Part shown: positions 1 through 9,517 of the stretch, in pieces
Layout: every line of letters starts with the position of its first letter
How positions within the stretch are numbered: the stretch's first letter is position 1
Source: Idiomarina ramblicola
GTDB lineage: Bacteria; Pseudomonadota; Gammaproteobacteria; Enterobacterales; Alteromonadaceae
Direction: 5' to 3'
Length of the DNA: 64,000 nt
Assembly: GCF_003987255.1 (NCBI RefSeq)
Contig: NZ_PIQC01000004.1
Location: 248,001-312,000 of the forward strand
Notes under the pieces: model-generated
Database searches by the model: none
What the model was told of the DNA's origin: nothing
What the model saw: the letters and a program-made list of their open reading frames with translations, nothing else
Translations under genes and position numbers: made by a program

Positions 1-1701
1 GTGCACTGGATTAAAGAGCAGCGCACGGCCAAAGTCACTCATGTGAGCGAAAGTCCGGGCAGTATCAGTTGGTCTAACGATGATTCTCAGTTAGCGTTTA
101 CAATGTCAGTCAAAGCCGAGTCCACTCCTTTTGCGAAAAGCGTGAAAAAACCAGCCAAACCCAAAGGAGCTAAATGGTCCAAGTCTCCAATTATCGTTGA
201 AGAAGCTTATTATCAGCGCGATGGCAGAGGCGTTCTGGAACCTGCGCATACACAACTTTTTGTCGTTCCGGCTGAAGGCGGCAGTGCACGCCAACTGACC
301 GATGGTCCCTACCGACATGGCGGCTCCTTAGCCTGGGCAGAAGATGACAGTCATATCGTATTCTCCGGAAACCGTTCCGAGGACTGGGCTTACCAGGTCA
401 ACGAAAGCGACCTTTACAGCGTCAACCTGAACTCAAAGGAAGTAACGCAAGTCACTGACAAACCCGGCCGTGAGTCATCACCGCAGTTTTCTCCTGACGG
501 CGAGCGCCTGGCTTACTTACACAGTTCAAACGAGCCGGTGCCTTACCATAAATCGCAATTGTGGATCATGGACTGGAGTGAGCGCTCAGAGACTGAATTG
601 CAAACTGATTTCGACCGTTCTTTCAGCTCTCCGCAATGGACTGGCAATGACTCTCTTGCCGTTTCTTACGCCGACCAGGGGAAAACCGTGGTTGCTAATG
701 TCACCTTGAGCAATGAACTAACGAATCGAGTCGATGATGTTTCCGGCGTTTATGTCAGTCGTCCTTATACCATGGGCTCATTTACGGCCTCACAAACTGG
801 CGCTATTGCTTACACCAAAGGGTCTGAATACCGTCCGGCGGATGTTGGTTACCAGCCACAAGGGGGTGAAGCAGTTCAGTTTACTCAGCTAAACGAAGAT
901 CTGCTCGGCCACCGTAAACTGGGCGAAGTTCATGAAATTCGCTATGAGTCGCGCTACGACGGCGAAGAAATTCATGGCTGGTATATTACTCCGCCAAATT
1001 ATGATGAAAGCAAAGAATATCCGCTGCTGTTAGAAATACACGGAGGCCCTCACCTGTCTTACGGTCCACACTTTGCCGCAGAGCACCAGCGCTACGCAGC
1101 CGAAGGCTATGTGGTGCTGTACGTGAACCACCGCGGCAGTGCGTCTTACGGTAAAGACTTTGCCATGCTGCTGGACGGCAACTACTCATCACCTTACGAC
1201 TTTGCTGATCACATGAGTGGCATTGATTTACTCATTGATAAAGGCATTGCCGACTCAGACAACCTCTTTATAGCTGGCGGCTCTGCCGGCGGTATTGCAA
1301 CTGCCTATGCGGTCGGTCTGACCAACCGCTTTAACGCAGCAGCAGCCACCAACCCGGTGATTAACTGGGTCAGCAAGGTACTGACCGCCGACAGCTCTAT
1401 TGGTCAAATCACCAATCAGTTCCCGGGCATGCCATGGGAAGAGTTAGAGCACTACTGGCAACGCTCGCCGCTGTCTATGGTGGGTGACGTTGAAACACCG
1501 GTACTACTGTTCACAGGAGAGAAGGACCGTCGTACACCAATATCCGAGACCGAGCAATTCTACCAGGCGTTGAAGCTGCAAAAAGTGGATACTGCTATGG
1601 TGCGCGTGCCCGGTGCTTTTCACGGCGTTACGGCTCGCCCTTCTAATATGATAGCCAAAATTGAACACGCGCTAGCGTGGTTCGAGCAATATAAGAAATG
1701 A
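1..1701 (+). CDS. S9 family prolyl oligopeptidase-type peptidase (5' partial)
   Basis: Serine peptidase of the S9 (prolyl oligopeptidase / acylaminoacyl peptidase) family, which cleaves short peptides. The visible 566 residues hold a beta-propeller-like N-terminal part (to about residue 310, with WD40-like PD40 stretches such as SPQFSPDGERLAYL) and a C-terminal alpha/beta hydrolase domain. The nucleophile lies in GGSAGG (Ser428 in window numbering); Asp509 (GEKDRRTP) and His541 (GAFHGV) complete the triad. The frame is open to the first base and the protein is shorter than usual family members (about 650 residues), so the true start is upstream and the GTG at position 1 is probably internal. 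The stop overlaps the next ATG (ATGA), suggesting translational coupling. The exact substrate class is uncertain. Confidence 0.9.
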   Translation: MHWIKEQRTAKVTHVSESPGSISWSNDDSQLAFTMSVKAESTPFAKSVKKPAKPKGAKWSKSPIIVEEAYYQRDGRGVLEPAHTQLFVVPAEGGSARQLTDGPYRHGGSLAWAEDDSHIVFSGNRSEDWAYQVNESDLYSVNLNSKEVTQVTDKPGRESSPQFSPDGERLAYLHSSNEPVPYHKSQLWIMDWSERSETELQTDFDRSFSSPQWTGNDSLAVSYADQGKTVVANVTLSNELTNRVDDVSGVYVSRPYTMGSFTASQTGAIAYTKGSEYRPADVGYQPQGGEAVQFTQLNEDLLGHRKLGEVHEIRYESRYDGEEIHGWYITPPNYDESKEYPLLLEIHGGPHLSYGPHFAAEHQRYAAEGYVVLYVNHRGSASYGKDFAMLLDGNYSSPYDFADHMSGIDLLIDKGIADSDNLFIAGGSAGGIATAYAVGLTNRFNAAAATNPVINWVSKVLTADSSIGQITNQFPGMPWEELEHYWQRSPLSMVGDVETPVLLFTGEKDRRTPISETEQFYQALKLQKVDTAMVRVPGAFHGVTARPSNMIAKIEHALAWFEQYKK

Positions 1702-2519
1702 AGTTAGCCACGTTAGGCCCTGCCGGCACCTTTTCGGAGGTTGCCGCAGGACTCTACCAACCCGAAAAACAGCATCAAATTCAGTTGCGGGACAATCTGG
1801 TGAGCTGCCTGGCGGCTGTTGGTCATGAATGCGATGCCGCTATTGTTCCCATTGAGAATTTAACCGAGGGGTTTGTCTCTCCGGTTGTAGACTATCTGGT
1901 TCAGCGCCCGTTGCGCATTCAGGCCGAAATTCGCATACCCGTTGCCTTTCAATGCCTGAGTAACAGCGCCAGCCCAAAACAAGTATGGGCGCAGTTTGTT
2001 GCGTCCGGTCAATGCAATCAGTACTTGCATAAGTTAGGAGTACCGGTCATCCATACGGCAAGTAATGCGTCGTCATTGGAGGCTTTATTAGCAGCTAAAG
2101 AGCCTTCTGCAGCTGTGGTTCCCAAGCATTTGAACTGTCCGGATGGCCTCCGGGTACTCAATAGCGAAATAGCCGACAACCCGCGCAACGAAACGCGCTT
2201 CGTGGTATTATCCGCAACGTCTGAAGAGCCAAAATTCGATAAAGATAAGCGCTGGAAAAGCAGTTTGCTACTGATTGATGACAACGACCATCCGGGCTTA
2301 TTGGTCGACAGCTTGCAGGTTTTTGCGAAACAGCAAATTAACTTAACCTCTATTGTGTCGCGTCCGGCGGGCAGTCAGTTTGGTGACTATCATTTCTTTA
2401 TCGATTTCGACGGCCACCTCAGTCAACCCGGCGTTGCTTTGGCTCTGGACGAACTGGCCGCAATGAACAATATTCACTGGTTGGGTTCTTACCCTGCCGC
2501 AGAAATAGGAAAGCAGTAA
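1698..2519 (+). CDS. pheA: Prephenate dehydratase, monofunctional (PDT + ACT domains)
   Basis: Converts prephenate to phenylpyruvate in phenylalanine synthesis. The N-terminal catalytic domain starts at residue 1 (LGPAGTFSE at 6–14, IVPIENLTEG at 49–58, the TRF catalytic motif at 166–168). A C-terminal ACT regulatory domain spans about 187–265, with SRP in place of the usual ESRP phenylalanine-binding motif. There is no chorismate mutase domain, unlike the bifunctional P-protein common in enterics. The start overlaps the peptidase stop by 4 nt, and the stop overlaps the next start (TAATG), so all three genes look co-transcribed. Domain identity is firm; the symbol is by function. Confidence 0.88.
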   Translation: MKLATLGPAGTFSEVAAGLYQPEKQHQIQLRDNLVSCLAAVGHECDAAIVPIENLTEGFVSPVVDYLVQRPLRIQAEIRIPVAFQCLSNSASPKQVWAQFVASGQCNQYLHKLGVPVIHTASNASSLEALLAAKEPSAAVVPKHLNCPDGLRVLNSEIADNPRNETRFVVLSATSEEPKFDKDKRWKSSLLLIDDNDHPGLLVDSLQVFAKQQINLTSIVSRPAGSQFGDYHFFIDFDGHLSQPGVALALDELAAMNNIHWLGSYPAAEIGKQ

Positions 2520-3169
2520 TGTCTCTGGAAGTTATTAAACATGAACCAGCGGGTAACGCCGATGCGGTTATTATTTGGCTTCACGGCTTAGGTGCGTCGG
2601 GTAACGACTTTGTACCCATGACAGAGCACATAAAAATTAATAACGCGCAGGTTCGCTTTTTATTTCCGCATGCGCCACAAATGCCTGTCACCATTAATCA
2701 GGGTATGGTGATGCCCGCCTGGTACGACATTACGGACATGAGCATTGACCGTCAGATTGACAGCCAGCAACTGCGCGAGTCAGCGGCCAAGGTGCACGCG
2801 ATGATTGACGAGCAGGTTGCTCAGGGTATCGACAGTAAACGCATTATTATTGCTGGCTTTTCACAGGGTGGCGCGGTCGGTTATGAAACCGCTTTGACGT
2901 ACCCTAAACCACTCGCGGGTTTAATGGCGCATTCCACCTACTTTGCCACCGCAGGTGACATTCAGGTGCATGAAGCCAACGCGCAACTGCCTATTTTGGT
3001 TCAGCACGGTACGCAAGATCCGGTAGTGCCGGAAGTATTGGGACAAAAAGCTTGCGCGGTATTAAAAGAGAAAGGCTTTTCGGTAACCTACCAAACCTAT
3101 CCAATGCCACATTCGTTGTGTATGGAGCAGGTTGAAGATATGCAGAAATGGCTGAATGAGCGGTTTTAG
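2519..3169 (+). CDS. Carboxylesterase / phospholipase family alpha/beta hydrolase
   Basis: A 216-residue serine esterase of the phospholipase/carboxylesterase (Abhydrolase_2) family, like Pseudomonas carboxylesterase II and acyl-protein thioesterases. Seen: IIWLHGLGASGNDF near the N-terminus (oxyanion region), nucleophile Ser115 in GFSQGG, Asp167 (HGTQDPVVP) and His198 (MPHSL). There is no signal peptide, so it is probably cytosolic. It is translationally coupled to the preceding gene. An 8-bp perfect hairpin (ATGAGCGG/CCGCTCAT, 3156–3177) has the stop codon in its loop. It lacks a T-run and may separate this unit from the convergent purK. The natural substrate cannot be read from sequence. 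Confidence 0.85.
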   Translation: MSLEVIKHEPAGNADAVIIWLHGLGASGNDFVPMTEHIKINNAQVRFLFPHAPQMPVTINQGMVMPAWYDITDMSIDRQIDSQQLRESAAKVHAMIDEQVAQGIDSKRIIIAGFSQGGAVGYETALTYPKPLAGLMAHSTYFATAGDIQVHEANAQLPILVQHGTQDPVVPEVLGQKACAVLKEKGFSVTYQTYPMPHSLCMEQVEDMQKWLNERF

Positions 3170-3206
3170 CCGCTCATTCGCAGAGTTACTGCAGCTTTAA
3201 AAAAGT

Positions 3207-4295
3207 TTAGTCAGCCAGCAGTTGTAACTTTTCAGACCAGCTGCTGGCAAGGCTTTCGCCTCGCTCAAAAGAGTCGATCATAATATTCACATGACCCACT
3301 TTACGCCCGGGTCGCGCATCCTTCCCATACCAATGGCAGTCGGCAGCAGCGGCTTCCCACAGGGCCTCTGGAAGACCAGCAACACCAATCACATTCACCA
3401 TTAAAGTCGGGGCAATCAGTAAATCAGGCAACGGCAAGCCCGTAATAGCACGAATGTGCAGGTTAAACTGGTCACAATTAGCACCGCTCATGGTCCAGTG
3501 ACCGGAATTATGAACTCTCGGAGCCACTTCGTTCACCAGCAAGTGTTGCTTATCACCTTCACCGACAACAAAAAACTCAATAGCCAATACACCAACGTAA
3601 TCCAGTGCGTTAGTCAGCTTTTGGTGATGCTCTTTGGCTAACGCCTCAAGCTCTTTAGAAAAGTGCTCAGCACCCGCTAGGCTGTAAGACAAAATACCCT
3701 GAGTATGTACATTAAGAGTCAACGGAAAGCACCGCTGCTCGCCTTTATGTGAACGCGCGCCAACAACCGACACTTCATCGGTAAAGTCGATCATGTCTTC
3801 GACAATACCCGGGCGTTGCCCTGCCTCTTCAGCAACAGCAGCAATATCATCACCCGGACGCCAGCGCCATTGGCCTTTACCGTCATAGCCGCCTTTTGCA
3901 GACTTAATAACCACTGCGTGGTCGCAGGTGTTTAAAATGGCCGTTAATTCGGCAACACTTTCGTAAGCTTTCCAGGCGGAAGTGGGGATCTCCAGCTCAT
4001 CGCACAGAGCTTTTTGCGTACGGCGATCAACCAAACGGTTAAAGCGCTCAGGCTGCAGCAGGAACTTACCGGCAGCTTTAGCCACCAGCTCTTCACCCAA
4101 GTGCTCGTGCTCCCAGGTTGTCACATCAGCCCAGTCATTCGCCTCGGTTAACGTCATTGCTAAAGGCTGCTGGCTACCCAAAGCCATCACCTGATCCTTT
4201 CGGTCACTGTATAAAACACACTCATGGCCTTGCTGGATAACCGCTTTACCCAACATTTGCCCTAATTGGCCGTTACCAAGGATCAGGATTTTCAT
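3207..4295 (-). CDS. purK: N5-carboxyaminoimidazole ribonucleotide synthetase PurK
   Basis: ATP-grasp enzyme that carboxylates aminoimidazole ribonucleotide with bicarbonate and ATP, making N5-CAIR for PurE in purine synthesis. Length 362 residues (family about 355–380). Visible: N-terminal [11 protein letters not shown] fold, ATP-grasp core with [13 protein letters not shown], the glutamate-rich metal site [27 protein letters not shown] region, and [13 protein letters not shown]. The start ATG at 4295 overlaps the purE stop by 4 nt, the standard purEK arrangement. Convergent to the upstream esterase gene. Confidence 0.97.
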   Translation of the reverse strand: MKILILGNGQLGQMLGKAVIQQGHECVLYSDRKDQVMALGSQQPLAMTLTEANDWADVTTWEHEHLGEELVAKAAGKFLLQPERFNRLVDRRTQKALCDELEIPTSAWKAYESVAELTAILNTCDHAVVIKSAKGGYDGKGQWRWRPGDDIAAVAEEAGQRPGIVEDMIDFTDEVSVVGARSHKGEQRCFPLTLNVHTQGILSYSLAGAEHFSKELEALAKEHHQKLTNALDYVGVLAIEFFVVGEGDKQHLLVNEVAPRVHNSGHWTMSGANCDQFNLHIRAITGLPLPDLLIAPTLMVNVIGVAGLPEALWEAAAADCHWYGKDARPGRKVGHVNIMIDSFERGESLASSWSEKLQLLAD

Positions 4296-4783
4296 TTTGG
4301 CAGCTCCAAGTCTGAGTTAGCCATCACTTTTTCTTTCTGCGCGGTACGGAACTCGTGCACACGTTTGCGAACGTTGCTGTCAAAACTGCCGATAACTTGC
4401 GCTGCCAGTAAACCCGCGTTAGCAGCTCCCGCATCACCAATCGCCAGCGTGCCTACAGCGACACCCTTAGGCATTTGCACAATAGACAACAAGCTGTCTA
4501 AACCTTTTAGCTGTTTGCTTGGAACCGGCACGCCAAACACCGGAATAGCCGTATAAGCCGCCAGCATGCCCGGTAAATGAGCAGCACCACCGGCACCTGC
4601 AATAACGACAGGCACACCATCTTGTTCCGCTTGTTCCATGGTCGATTTAAGTAAGTCTGGCGTACGGTGGGCAGAAACCACTTTCGCCTGCCATTTAATG
4701 CCCAGAGACTCGAGCATTTCTGCCGCTTTTTGCATTACCGGCCAATCGGACTGGGAACCCATTAGAATCAATACCGGAGCCAT
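4292..4783 (-). CDS. purE: N5-carboxyaminoimidazole ribonucleotide mutase PurE
   Basis: Rearranges N5-CAIR to 4-carboxy-AIR. Length 163 residues. Class I PurE motifs: [10 protein letters not shown] at the N-terminus, SAHRTP (CO2/substrate histidine loop), [12 protein letters not shown] and GVPVPS. First gene of a purEK operon, transcribed leftwards. No convincing PurR-type operator was found in the 186-bp gap to the divergent hydrolase gene. Confidence 0.97.
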   Translation of the reverse strand: MAPVLILMGSQSDWPVMQKAAEMLESLGIKWQAKVVSAHRTPDLLKSTMEQAEQDGVPVVIAGAGGAAHLPGMLAAYTAIPVFGVPVPSKQLKGLDSLLSIVQMPKGVAVGTLAIGDAGAANAGLLAAQVIGSFDSNVRKRVHEFRTAQKEKVMANSDLELPK

Positions 4784-4969
4784 GGTGTCACCTTTTATTT
4801 ACTGTTTGGATGTGCGTGTGCATTCGGAAAGGCGAGGATTGTAGCCATTGGCTGCCTTAACTGCAAATTTCACGCATAATTATTAACCAAATTAAGACTT
4901 TTTGCTGATAGTGGTGTTCATCAGCTAAGGTTAGTATCTGTTATCACTTTGTACGAACAGGATTGAATA

Positions 4970-5515
4970 ATGTTGCTTTCTGCTAAAGATTCTCTGCTGC
5001 TGATTGTTGATGCTCAGGAACGTCTGTTGCCAGCCATTCACCAACGTGATGTCGTGACCTCGCGCATGCGTTGGTTGGGCGAAATTGCTATGCAGCTGGA
5101 TTTGCCCATTCTTATTACCGAGCAATACCCTAAAGGTTTAGGTTATACCGTAGACAGTTTGCAAGAGATTATTGAAGCTGCCCGGGTGGTCGAAAAAACG
5201 CACTTTAGCGCACTACGAGACGACACCTTCCGTGATGTTCTTTCGGAGTATAATAAAAAGCACGTGGTTATCATGGGCATGGAAACCCATGTGTGTGTTC
5301 TGCAAACGGCAATAGAGCTTCAGTCTTCCGGTTATCAGGTGTTTTTACCGGCCGATACCGTCGGCTCTCGTCGGCCAACGGATAAAGACAGCGCCATTGA
5401 ACGCATGCGAGGCGCTGGTGTAGAAATCATTACTTCTGAAATGGCAGCATTTGAATGGCTTGAAAAAGCTGGCGGCGACACCTTTCGCCACATCAGCCGT
5501 AACTGGTTAAAATAA
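4970..5515 (+). CDS. Isochorismatase-fold cysteine hydrolase
   Basis: A 181-residue member of the isochorismatase-like hydrolase superfamily (nicotinamidase/YcaC-like). The catalytic trio is visible: Asp14 (LLIVDAQERL), Lys76 (VEKTHFSA) and Cys109 in GMETHVC, which includes the conserved cis-peptide region. The substrate is unknown; such proteins act on small amides or isochorismate-like compounds. It stands alone, divergent from purE, with a GCTGAT/ATCAGC inverted repeat at 4904–4925 upstream that could be an operator. No siderophore genes are nearby, so a true isochorismatase role is unlikely. Confidence 0.85.
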   Translation: MLLSAKDSLLLIVDAQERLLPAIHQRDVVTSRMRWLGEIAMQLDLPILITEQYPKGLGYTVDSLQEIIEAARVVEKTHFSALRDDTFRDVLSEYNKKHVVIMGMETHVCVLQTAIELQSSGYQVFLPADTVGSRRPTDKDSAIERMRGAGVEIITSEMAAFEWLEKAGGDTFRHISRNWLK

Positions 5516-5527
5516 CGCAACCTATTG

Positions 5528-5555
5528 TTGACTCGGGCTATATTAAGCGTATACT
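5528..5555 (+). promoter_or_regulatory. Sigma-70 promoter of the cold-shock gene
   Basis: TTGACT, 16-bp spacer, TATACT. A start near 5562 would give an untranslated leader of about 137 nt before the csp ATG. Long leaders of this kind are typical of cold-inducible cspA-family mRNAs. Confidence 0.75.
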
Positions 5556-5698
5556 CGAAACCGCTGAGAAAATTTCGGCTATTGATTTGAGATTTTTTAC
5601 GAAGTCCTTTTTGCTGTACCTCGTTTTGTAAGTCCAAGTAATACCTAAGTTTTTTGAGCAATACATTGATTTCAACATGCACTACGAGGAATATCAGC

Positions 5699-5905
5699 AT
5701 GTCTACTACTACTGGTAAAGTAAAATTCTTTAACGAAGCTAAAGGCTTCGGTTTCATCGAACAAGAAAACGGCGCAGACGTTTTCGTACATTTCAGCGCT
5801 ATTCAGTCTGACGGTTTCAAAACTCTGGCAGAAGGCCAGCAAGTTTCTTTCACCGTAGCTCAAGGTCCTAAAGGCCCACAAGCTGAAAACGTAGTTCCTA
5901 TGTAA
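5699..5905 (+). CDS. CspA-family cold-shock protein
   Basis: A 68-residue single cold-shock domain that binds single-stranded RNA/DNA and melts mRNA structure. RNP1 (KGFGFIE, residues 15–21) and RNP2 (VFVHF, 28–32) are intact. The ATG at 5699 is chosen because it has AGGA (5687–5690) at a good distance and gives the standard N-terminus [12 protein letters not shown]. The longer open frame from 5654 is untranslated leader. Followed by a rho-independent terminator, so monocistronic. Confidence 0.96.
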   Translation: MSTTTGKVKFFNEAKGFGFIEQENGADVFVHFSAIQSDGFKTLAEGQQVSFTVAQGPKGPQAENVVPM

Positions 5906-5956
5906 GGAACCTTCAGTGCCCTTTTGGGTGCCGAACGTTTACACAAAGAATTTCAA

Positions 5957-5983
5957 AAACGTCGCTTTTAGCGGCGTTTTTTT
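5957..5983 (+). terminator. Rho-independent terminator after csp
   Basis: Stem ACGTCGC/GCGGCGT (one G·T pair), loop TTTTA, then a run of T from 5977. Confidence 0.88.
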
Positions 5984-6014
5984 ATGCAACCAACGTTTTA
6001 TTTTATCCTCACTC

Positions 6015-6041
6015 TAAACTTTCCTCGCCAAAATACGATAA
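6015..6041 (+). promoter_or_regulatory. Candidate sigma-28 (FliA) promoter for the chemoreceptor
   Basis: TAAACTTT, 11-bp spacer, TACGATAA. This matches the flagellar sigma-28 consensus TAAAGTTT-N11-GCCGATAA at 13 of 16 positions with exact spacing, 43 bp before the chemoreceptor ATG. Confidence 0.72.
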
Positions 6042-6083
6042 CCTTATAAACATTAATGTTAATAAAATTATCGAAAGGCGCTT

Positions 6084-7655
6084 ATGAAGAATAATGGTCC
6101 GGTTACAGGAAAGGAAAGCCGCTTTCCAGACCACTATCGACTGATATCCTCCACGGATCTGAAAGGGGTCATCACTCACTGCAACGAAGACTTCGCTACT
6201 GTCAGTGGTTATACCCGAGATGAACTGATCGGTTCTCCGCACAATCTCTTGCGTCACCCCGATATGCCTGGTGGCGTGTTTGAGCAAATGTGGAAAACTA
6301 TTAAGCGTGGCAAACCATGGATGGGGTTAGTTAAAAACCGCTGTAAAAATGGCGACCACTACTGGGTCAGTGCTTATGTCACACCTATTGTGGAAAATGG
6401 TAAGCCCGTTGGGTTTGAATCCGTCCGCGTTGCAGCGTCAGATAACCGTAAAAAACGAGCTCAGGACGTTTATGACCGTCTAAACGCGGGGAAACACGCG
6501 ATACCCTTAAGTAAACGTTTATGGTTAGGCAGCAAAGATTTAATGCCTATTGTGGCTCCGGGTCTTATTGGCAGTGCCGTGATAGCCACAATGGGTGAGC
6601 CTGTATCAGCCCTTATTGCCTTAGTCGCTACGGGCGTGACAACCTTCGCTTATAGCGCTTATATCGGTCGCATGCTGCAGGGTTTATTAACATTACGTCC
6701 CGAAGCCTTCGATTCGGAATTAGTTGGCATGACTTATTTCGATAAGCAAGGACGCGAAGCTAAGTTGGCAATGCAGTTAGTCAGTGAAGGTGCGCGTAAT
6801 CAGACAGCATTAAGCCGGATAAAAGATGCCGTCGGAGGCTTGTTAAAGGTCGCCGGCGATACCTACGATCAAGCACAACTCAGTAAACAGTACGTAGACA
6901 AGCAAACAGCCGCAACCGAACAGACAGCGACGGCTATGAATGAGATGGCGTCCGCTATTCAGGAAGTTGCAGACACGGTTGAGCGAAATGCGCAACAAGC
7001 CGAGTCAGCCAAAGCTAATGTTGATGAAAGTGTCGGGCTGGCAAGAGAGGCAAGCGAAGTTATTGTCAGGCTACATGATGCCGTCAAACAAATAGCCGAA
7101 ACCGTTAAAGAACTGGATCACTCCACCGGCGCTATCGGCGAAGCCGCCGATTTGATCTCATCCATTGCAGACCAAACAAACCTATTAGCATTGAACGCTG
7201 CAATAGAGGCCGCTCGCGCTGGCGAGCATGGCCGAGGTTTCTCAGTCGTTGCTGATGAGGTCCGCTCACTAGCTTCAAGGACAACCCAGTCTACAGAAGG
7301 CATTCACAAAGTGATTCAGCAGCTACGTGACCGCGCGAGTAATGCCGTAGAAGTATCGAAGCAAGGTGAGCAGGCTGCAGCAGAGGGCGTTGAAAAAGTT
7401 CGTATGGCAGATAGCGCACTTGGCGAAATATCAACAGCCATTCAGGACATTTCAGATATGTCCTCTCAAATGGCCTCTGCCGTCGAAGAGCAAAGCGGTG
7501 TTGCCGAACATATCAGTGAGCAAATTACCGAAATTGCCGACACCGCACGCCATACTCAACAGACAGCGGAACAAACACAGAGCTCAAGCAACGAGCTGCA
7601 AAGTACCAGCAAGCAGCTTTATTCATTGATTGAGCGCTTTAATCTAAAAAGTTAA
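6084..7655 (+). CDS. PAS-domain methyl-accepting chemotaxis protein (Aer-like)
   Basis: Energy/redox-taxis receptor. Length 523 residues. An N-terminal PAS domain (about 15–115, with [14 protein letters not shown] and NLLRHPDMP as in E. coli Aer, where it binds FAD) is followed by hydrophobic membrane segments (about 153–200) and a long cytoplasmic signalling coiled coil. The conserved hairpin tip ([20 protein letters not shown]) lies near residue 360–380. No periplasmic sensing domain and no clear C-terminal methyltransferase-tethering pentapeptide. SD GAAAGGCG precedes the ATG. The sigma-28-type promoter fits control with flagellar genes. The stop overlaps the convergent cysE stop by 3 nt. 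Signal specificity is inferred from Aer similarity only. Confidence 0.9.
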   Translation: MKNNGPVTGKESRFPDHYRLISSTDLKGVITHCNEDFATVSGYTRDELIGSPHNLLRHPDMPGGVFEQMWKTIKRGKPWMGLVKNRCKNGDHYWVSAYVTPIVENGKPVGFESVRVAASDNRKKRAQDVYDRLNAGKHAIPLSKRLWLGSKDLMPIVAPGLIGSAVIATMGEPVSALIALVATGVTTFAYSAYIGRMLQGLLTLRPEAFDSELVGMTYFDKQGREAKLAMQLVSEGARNQTALSRIKDAVGGLLKVAGDTYDQAQLSKQYVDKQTAATEQTATAMNEMASAIQEVADTVERNAQQAESAKANVDESVGLAREASEVIVRLHDAVKQIAETVKELDHSTGAIGEAADLISSIADQTNLLALNAAIEAARAGEHGRGFSVVADEVRSLASRTTQSTEGIHKVIQQLRDRASNAVEVSKQGEQAAAEGVEKVRMADSALGEISTAIQDISDMSSQMASAVEEQSGVAEHISEQITEIADTARHTQQTAEQTQSSSNELQSTSKQLYSLIERFNLKS

Positions 7656-8476
7656 GAGCTCTTCTTATCAGCCGCAGTATCATCTTTATGAGCGCGCCGT
7701 TTCGCGGCGCGTTCACTCTCTTCCAGAAACTCGACATCATCCATATCGACTTCCGGAATTTCACCGCAAACATCCCCACCCAGTTTATTCACTGCCTGAC
7801 AGAGGTCAGAGACTTTATTATCCAACATCTGCACATGGTCAAGCATACGTCCTATTGCCGTAGCGACCGGGTCGGGGTTATCTGCCGAGATAGCGTAAGC
7901 ATCAAAGCCGTACTCTTTTGCCATTTTCTTACGGCGCTCGGTGGTTTCCTGGTCTACCCCCGACTGAGCGACTCGCGCAGGAATACCCACGACCGTTGTT
8001 AGCTCAGGGACATCCCGCACAACCACAGCATTAGAGCCAATACGCGCAGATTTTCCCACAGTAACAGGGCCCAGTACTTTAGCTCCGGCGCCAATAACAA
8101 CACCGTCTTTTAAGGTTGGATGCCGCTTACCTTTATTCCAACTGGTACCGCCAAGGGTCACGCCATGATACAACGTCACATCGTCCCCAATTTCTGCCGT
8201 TTCTCCAATAACCACACCCATGCCATGGTCGATAAAAAAACGACGGCCGATTTTTGCGCCCGGGTGGATCTCGATTCCAGTTAACCAACGGGACAGATTA
8301 GACACGAAACGGGCTAACCAGTATAACTTCCATCCCCAAAGCTTGTGACTTATACGATGAAACCAAGTGGCATGAAGCCCTGGGTAATGGAATAGCACTT
8401 CCATTGTATTACGCGCTGCCGGATCTCTTGCAAAAACGCTGGCAATATCTTCTTTTACACCTTTTAAAAACGGCAT
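7652..8476 (-). CDS. cysE: Serine O-acetyltransferase
   Basis: Acetylates L-serine with acetyl-CoA, the first step of cysteine synthesis. Length 274 residues. A short helical N-terminus (short EpsC/NifP-type SAT rather than the longer enteric CysE start) leads into a left-handed beta-helix of hexapeptide repeats ([40 protein letters not shown]). The catalytic Asp/His pair lies in DHGMG and YHGVTLGG. A 100-residue charged C-terminal extension ([23 protein letters not shown]) is unusual and of unknown role. Heads toward the chemoreceptor and follows the DUF2489 gene by 9 nt. Confidence 0.92.
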   Translation of the reverse strand: MPFLKGVKEDIASVFARDPAARNTMEVLFHYPGLHATWFHRISHKLWGWKLYWLARFVSNLSRWLTGIEIHPGAKIGRRFFIDHGMGVVIGETAEIGDDVTLYHGVTLGGTSWNKGKRHPTLKDGVVIGAGAKVLGPVTVGKSARIGSNAVVVRDVPELTTVVGIPARVAQSGVDQETTERRKKMAKEYGFDAYAISADNPDPVATAIGRMLDHVQMLDNKVSDLCQAVNKLGGDVCGEIPEVDMDDVEFLEESERAAKRRAHKDDTAADKKSS

Positions 8477-8485
8477 GCCGCCTCC

Positions 8486-8944
8486 TCAGGCCGCTGGGAA
8501 TTGCTTCAGTAACTTATCAACGTCTGCAAGAATAATGTCCCGCATCGATTTTTCATAGCCTTCACGCTCATCGTCCATCTCCCGAACTTTCTTTTTAGGA
8601 AACTTTTTCCGCGATTCGTGCGTCGGCATATGTTTAATTTTCTCATACATATCATGCATAGCCGGGTAGTCTTGTGAATAGTCGTATTCAACCGCTTCCG
8701 GCCGATGATCAAGCAAAACAACGATGCGCAAACAGCCCTCAGATAAAGGACATTGTTCCTGCTGCATTGCCTTTGCAATGGTAATGATGCTCTCATCGAT
8801 ACGGTCGACACGCTTCTGTACAGCCGATTCACGTGCTTCAGTCTGCCCTCGCAAACGCAACAGTAAGGTTGCAGCATACCACCCCAGAGCCAAAATAATG
8901 ACTATACCTATTATGGCAAAAATCCAATTGAGTTCGCTGGACAT
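8486..8944 (-). CDS. DUF2489 family membrane-anchored protein
   Basis: A 152-residue protein of unknown function. One N-terminal transmembrane helix (about residues 8–28, IFAIIGIVIILALGWYAATL) is followed by a charged cytoplasmic helical region with CPLSEGCLRI. DUF2489 genes sit next to yihI in Vibrio and Shewanella relatives, as here (2-nt gap). That suggests co-expression with the Der regulator but shows no mechanism. Confidence 0.8.
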   Translation of the reverse strand: MSSELNWIFAIIGIVIILALGWYAATLLLRLRGQTEARESAVQKRVDRIDESIITIAKAMQQEQCPLSEGCLRIVVLLDHRPEAVEYDYSQDYPAMHDMYEKIKHMPTHESRKKFPKKKVREMDDEREGYEKSMRDIILADVDKLLKQFPAA

Positions 8945-8946
8945 TA

Positions 8947-9357
8947 TTACTCCTCGTCATCCCATTCTTCATCGAGTTCATAACCCAGTTTGGCAATCAA
9001 CTGCTCATAACGCTCAGACTTTTCATCAAGGTAGCGCTGCTCTTCTGCAGTCAGAGACTCATCGTTTTCAAAACGTTCGACCAGTAATTGAAGCTTTGTG
9101 TCTTCCTGTAACTGCTTCAGTTCCTGCTCAGGTGTCATCACCAACGCTACCTTACGGCGGCTGCCATGTCGGGGATCTTTCTCGTCAGCTTTTGTTTTAC
9201 TTTGCTGCAAAACTTTAGTTGATGAATGTCGTTGACCCGGAGCCTGGCCCTTTCCGATTTTCTTACCCTTAGATGCCGCGTCTGTTGGGCGCGTCTCTCT
9301 TGGCGTTTTAGGCTGAGCAAGTGGCCCGGCCTTGCGTGTCTTTTTGCGGCGAGTCAT
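8947..9357 (-). CDS. yihI: Der GTPase-activating protein YihI
   Basis: Stimulates the GTPase Der (EngA), which acts in 50S subunit assembly. Length 136 residues (E. coli 169). A lysine/arginine-rich, low-complexity N-terminus (TRRKKTRKAGPL) leads to an acidic C-terminus ending EWDDEE, the charge layout of YihI. First gene of the yihI–DUF2489–cysE run. Identification is by family character and neighbourhood (cytochrome c4, engB, polA), so slightly less certain than for enzymes. Confidence 0.85.
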   Translation of the reverse strand: MTRRKKTRKAGPLAQPKTPRETRPTDAASKGKKIGKGQAPGQRHSSTKVLQQSKTKADEKDPRHGSRRKVALVMTPEQELKQLQEDTKLQLLVERFENDESLTAEEQRYLDEKSERYEQLIAKLGYELDEEWDDEE

Positions 9358-9489
9358 GGTCGCTCCTAAATAAGAACTAATGGGCTCTATTGTAACTCAA
9401 TAAACGGGATTACGTCAGTGGGGGTCAGTTATTTACAGGTAGGAAGAGGAATCTAAGTTAGAAAGTTCTAAATAATAGCGTTCAGAAAA

Positions 9490-9517
9490 GAAAAAAGGCG
9501 ATGCTTTCACATCGCCT
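9490..9517 (-). terminator. Rho-independent terminator, leftward
   Basis: Read on the minus strand: AGGCGATG, 6-nt loop, CATCGCCT (8-bp perfect stem), then six T and a T-rich tail. No coding gene lies upstream of it on that strand before the cytochrome c4 terminator, so it appears to end a separate transcript. Confidence 0.8.

Noticed and set aside
4340-4375. PurR-box-like GCAAACGT sequence
   Set aside because: It lies near the 3' end of purE coding sequence rather than in a promoter, and misses several consensus positions.
5335-5757. Minus-strand 140-codon frame antisense to the hydrolase end and csp leader
   Set aside because: Shadow of real genes on the other strand; no family resemblance and it crosses the csp promoter.
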